Shown: one piece after another, positions 60,949 through 64,000 of the stretch
Layout of the letters: every line of letters starts with the position of its first letter
How positions within the stretch are numbered: position 1 is the first letter of the stretch
The notes under the pieces: generated by a model
The model's database searches: none
What the model was told of the DNA's origin: nothing
The model's input: the letters and a program-made list of their open reading frames with translations, nothing else
Made by a program: the position numbers and the translations under genes
From: Caldilineaceae bacterium
Lineage (GTDB): Bacteria; Chloroflexota; Anaerolineae; Caldilineales; Caldilineaceae
NCBI GenBank assembly: GCA_011523365.1
Contig: WTGY01000140.1
Location: forward strand, 1 to 64,000
DNA: 64,000 nt
Direction of reading: 5' to 3'

Positions 60949-63900
60949 ATGACGCAGCACACCTTGATTCAGGATCCAGCCACCATCCCGTCATCCTCCT
61001 TTCGTGGACCTCTGCAGGAGACGCAGGAGCTGGTCCATGAGTTGGAGCAGGTTGTCGAAGGCGAGGTGCGCTTCGACGGCTACAGCCGCATGCTCTACAG
61101 CACCGACGCCAGCCAGTATCAGATTCAACCCCTCGGCGTTGTCATCCCCCGCTCCGCCGATGACGTACAGGCTGCTGTTGAGCTCGCCGCACGCCACAAT
61201 GTTCCGCTGCTGCCTCGCGGCGGCGGAAGTTCGCTCGCCGGCCAGTGCGTAGGCGCCGGGCTGGTCATCGACACCACCAAATACATGGATCGCATTCTGG
61301 CAGTGGATGAGGAGGCCGGGACAGTTACCGTTCAGGCTGGCATCTCCATCGGAGTGCTCAACCGCACACTGGGCCCCCTCGGCCTGATGCTGGGCCCCGA
61401 TCCGGCCAGTGCCGACCGCGCCTCCGTCGGCGGCTCGATCGGTAACAACGCCACCGGCAGCCACAGCATCCTCTACGGCATGCTGGCCGACAACCTGCTG
61501 GAAACCAACGTCGTCCTCAGCGACGGCTCTGCAACGCGCTTCGGCCCGGTCTCCTCCACGGAACTGGAAATCCGCAGCCGCGGCGACTCTCTTGAATCGC
61601 AGATCTATCGTGAAGTCCCCGGCATCGTGCGCGCCCAGTTTGAGCAGATTCTGGAGCGCTGGCCCCGTCACTGGCGCCGTGTCTCGGGCTACGGCCTCGA
61701 CCGTCTCCTGCACGGGCTTCTCCAGGACGAAGCCGCAACCAACGGAGACAGCCGGGCCGGTGATCAGGCCGCTCTCCTGCGCGCCCAACTCGGTTTCGAT
61801 AAACTCTACCGCTCCCAATTCTGCGACGCCTCCCAGATCGACCGGTTCAACCTCAGCCAGCTACTCGCCGGCAGCGAAGGCACGCTCGCAACCGTTACCA
61901 GCGCAAAGTTGAAACTGGTTCCCAAACCGCAGATGACCGCCCTCGCAGTCGTCCACTTCGATCGCCTCGTCGACGCCTGCGCCGCCATTCCCGACATCCT
62001 TGAAACCAGCCCCAGCGCCTCCGAGCTCCTCGACAAGCATCTCATCGACCTGGCCCGCGCCCAGCCCGAGTGGGCCAAGCGGCTCCACTTCGTCGTCGGA
62101 GACCCCGAGGCCGTGCTCCTGACCGAATTCTACGGCACCGAAGAACGCGAGCTCTCCGCCAAATTGGACGGCCTTGAACGCCTCCTTAACGCACGCGGCT
62201 GGCGCAGTACTGTCGTAAAGATTCTGGATCCGACCCGCCAGAAAGACGTATGGGATGTGCGTAAGGCCGGCCTCAACATTCTCATGGGCCGCCGCGGCGA
62301 CTACAAACCTGTCCCCGGAATCGAAGACACGACCGTGCCGCAGGAAAAGCTTGCCGAATACCTGCAGAAAATCCTCGACTTCTGCGGCGAACAGGAAGAT
62401 GTACCCGGGATCGCCGTCTACGCCCACGCTTCAGCCGGCTGCCTTCATGTGCGGCCCCTCCTCAATCTCAAGAACCAGACCGGCATCGACACACTTCGCA
62501 TAGTCGGAGAGCATGCTTGTGATTTGGCGCTAAACTACGGCGGCGCCATGAGCGGCGAACACGGCGACGGCCTCGCCCGCAGCTATCTCCATCCCCGCCT
62601 GTTCGGCCCCGAACTCTACGACGCCTTGCGCCAGGTGAAAGAGGTCTTCGACCCCGACAACCGCATGAATCCCGGCAAAATCATCGACGCACCGCCCTCA
62701 ACAGAGAATCTCCGCTTCGGCAAAGAGTACGACACCATTCAGTTGCAGACCGTCTTCGACTGGAGCAGCGACTTCGGCTACGACGGCGCCATCGAAATGT
62801 GCAACGGCGCCGGCGTCTGCCGCAAGCTCGGCGCCGGCACAATGTGCCCCAGCTACATCGCCACCAAAGACGAGAAGGACACGACCCGCGGCCGCGCCAA
62901 TGCCCTGCGCAACGCCATGGCCGGGCGCATTCCCCCAGAAGAGCTCTTCTCACCGCAAATGTACGACGTGATGGACCTCTGCATCGGCTGCAAAGCCTGC
63001 AAGAGCGAGTGCCCCTCCGCAGTCGACATGGCGCGCATAAAGGCCGAGTACTTGGTCCACTACTACGACCGCAACGGCCTTCCCCTCTTCAACCGGCTCA
63101 TGGGACTCCTGCCCACACTGAACCGTATGCTGTATCGGTTCGGCCGCCCACTGGTCCCACTTGTCAACTGGGGAATGAAGTCCGCGCCCGCCAAAGCGGC
63201 TTTCGCCCGCGCCGGCATCGACCCGCGCCGGACCCTGCCCGCCTACGCCCGGCAGCCGCTGTCAACCTGGTTTGCCCGCCGCGCCGCGACCGCAAGGACT
63301 GGCGCCGCAAACGGCAAAAGCCCGTCCACAGTCATTCTCTTCCACGACACCTGGGCCGAATACAACCATCCGGAGATAGGACAGGCTGCGGTAAAGGTCC
63401 TGGAGGCCGCCGGATACGAGGTGCGCCTGGCCGAGGGACGCGCCTGCTGTGGACGCCCTCTCATCACCGGCGGTCAGGCCAACAAGGTACGCGGCTGGGT
63501 CGACAAAAACGTAACCCTCCTCGCACCCTACGCGCGTCAGGGCCTGCCCATCGTCGGGCTGGAACCCAGCTGTATCCTCACCCTGCGCGACGAATACCTG
63601 GACCTGGCTTCCGATCCCGAGGCCGCGCAAACAGTGGCCGCAAACGCACTGACCTTCGACGAATTCATCGCCCGCGAAACAGCCGCTCCCGAGACGAACG
63701 GGAACGGCAGTGATGAGGGTAAAACCGGTCTTGGATCGGGCTTTTCTGCAATCTGGCGCGACGAGCCGGGAACGGCATGGCTCCACGGTCACTGCCACCA
63801 AAAAGCGCTGATCGGAAACGAGGCAAGCGTGGCCGCGCTCCGCGCCGCCGGCTACACAGTGCAGGTGATCGACAGCGGCTGCTGCGGAATGGCAGGTGAC

Positions 63901-64000
63901 TTCGGCTATGGAAAGGGTCACTTCGAAGTGAGCCGCGACATCGGCGAGGAGCGGCTCTTCCCTGCCGTGCGCGAAATGCCCCCGGGCGCACACCTTGTGG
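60949..64000 (+). CDS. FAD-linked oxidase with C-terminal Fe-S and CCG domains (YdiJ/glycolate-oxidase-like), cut at window end
   Basis: At least 1017 residues are present and the gene runs off the window. The order is a FAD_binding_4 domain (PRGGGSSLAGQCVGAG near 90-105, ASVGGSIGNNATGS near 160), the FAD-oxidase C-terminal domain (to about 585, with SGEHGDG), a ferredoxin-like region with two Cys groups (CNGAGVC from 618, CIGCKACKSECP from 678) and two CCG cysteine-rich repeats (ACCG, GCCG). This is the plan of E. coli YdiJ (D-2-hydroxyglutarate dehydrogenase, about 1018 residues) and of D-lactate/glycolate dehydrogenases, so only a short C-terminal part should be missing. The ATG at 60949 has AGGA about 11 bases upstream. 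It probably feeds electrons from a 2-hydroxy acid to the respiratory chain. Confidence 0.9.
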   Translation, partial: MTQHTLIQDPATIPSSSFRGPLQETQELVHELEQVVEGEVRFDGYSRMLYSTDASQYQIQPLGVVIPRSADDVQAAVELAARHNVPLLPRGGGSSLAGQCVGAGLVIDTTKYMDRILAVDEEAGTVTVQAGISIGVLNRTLGPLGLMLGPDPASADRASVGGSIGNNATGSHSILYGMLADNLLETNVVLSDGSATRFGPVSSTELEIRSRGDSLESQIYREVPGIVRAQFEQILERWPRHWRRVSGYGLDRLLHGLLQDEAATNGDSRAGDQAALLRAQLGFDKLYRSQFCDASQIDRFNLSQLLAGSEGTLATVTSAKLKLVPKPQMTALAVVHFDRLVDACAAIPDILETSPSASELLDKHLIDLARAQPEWAKRLHFVVGDPEAVLLTEFYGTEERELSAKLDGLERLLNARGWRSTVVKILDPTRQKDVWDVRKAGLNILMGRRGDYKPVPGIEDTTVPQEKLAEYLQKILDFCGEQEDVPGIAVYAHASAGCLHVRPLLNLKNQTGIDTLRIVGEHACDLALNYGGAMSGEHGDGLARSYLHPRLFGPELYDALRQVKEVFDPDNRMNPGKIIDAPPSTENLRFGKEYDTIQLQTVFDWSSDFGYDGAIEMCNGAGVCRKLGAGTMCPSYIATKDEKDTTRGRANALRNAMAGRIPPEELFSPQMYDVMDLCIGCKACKSECPSAVDMARIKAEYLVHYYDRNGLPLFNRLMGLLPTLNRMLYRFGRPLVPLVNWGMKSAPAKAAFARAGIDPRRTLPAYARQPLSTWFARRAATARTGAANGKSPSTVILFHDTWAEYNHPEIGQAAVKVLEAAGYEVRLAEGRACCGRPLITGGQANKVRGWVDKNVTLLAPYARQGLPIVGLEPSCILTLRDEYLDLASDPEAAQTVAANALTFDEFIARETAAPETNGNGSDEGKTGLGSGFSAIWRDEPGTAWLHGHCHQKALIGNEASVAALRAAGYTVQVIDSGCCGMAGDFGYGKGHFEVSRDIGEERLFPAVREMPPGAHLV

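Overview
The window is about 64 kb of GC-rich (roughly 60% by eye), gene-dense bacterial chromosome. No rRNA, tRNA, phage, transposase or CRISPR was seen. Gene content suggests a free-living or host-associated Chloroflexota, perhaps near Caldilineales/Anaerolineae: many peptide- and sugar-type ABC importers, phytanoyl-CoA-dioxygenase proteins, stacked Gfo/Idh/MocA oxidoreductases, a DinG with an N-terminal exonuclease domain, VanW, CoaX, and short hairpin repeats. This placement is inference from content, not a phylogeny.

Layout. (1) 0.4-8.6 kb, minus strand: an orphan HicB-like gene; an OppB/OppC pair followed by a phytanoyl-CoA dioxygenase-like gene; a sugar importer (Tat/lipoprotein binding protein, MalF-like, MalG-like); and a DegT-type aminotransferase. 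(2) 9.0-18.2 kb, plus strand: a structured intergenic repeat, an unrecognised 270-residue protein, then a consensus promoter before a sialidase-like beta-propeller gene and a complete OppB-C-D-F-A importer. (3) 18.4-31.5 kb: a catabolic-looking island. It holds a class IV aminotransferase and a minus-strand block (Gfo/Idh/MocA, GH63-like hydrolase, FAH-family hydrolase, methyltransferase). Divergent from that block run four Gfo/Idh/MocA genes in a row (three close paralogues plus one distant relative), a second phytanoyl-CoA dioxygenase and a cysteine hydrolase. (4) 31.6-45.4 kb: a DinG-family helicase/exonuclease, then eight glycosyltransferases and one flippase, partly coupled by 4-base start/stop overlaps; this is a surface-glycan locus. 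(5) 45.4-51.8 kb, minus strand: coaX, a VanW/G5 protein, a GT39-type membrane glycosyltransferase and metG. (6) 52.1-57.5 kb: a second copy of the structured repeat, a YesL-like membrane protein, and a molybdenum hydroxylase (FAD subunit plus a fused 2Fe-2S/molybdopterin subunit). (7) 57.6-64 kb: two tandem-repeat arrays, a YgiT-type zinc-finger protein, an SDR, PPK2, a glutaredoxin-like protein, and a large YdiJ-like FAD/Fe-S oxidase cut by the window end.

The most striking observation is in the molybdenum hydroxylase. The fused subunit keeps the whole N-terminal ferredoxin fold, but all four cysteines of the plant-type [2Fe-2S] cluster are replaced (D40, T45, D48, G68), while the four cysteines of the second cluster and the molybdopterin domain are intact. 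Each replacement needs at least two base changes, so this is not sequencing error. The electron path to FAD must be altered or absent. Other notable points are the Gfo/Idh/MocA array, two OppC paralogues with the same long periplasmic insertion, two copies of an intergenic double-hairpin repeat, and the two tandem arrays.

How the genes may work together (inference): the importers bring in peptides and sugar-like compounds. The oxidoreductases, dioxygenases, GH63-like and FAH-family enzymes and aminotransferases would process sugar-, cyclitol- or amino-sugar-like substrates. The 34-45 kb locus builds and exports a surface polysaccharide or glycolipid.
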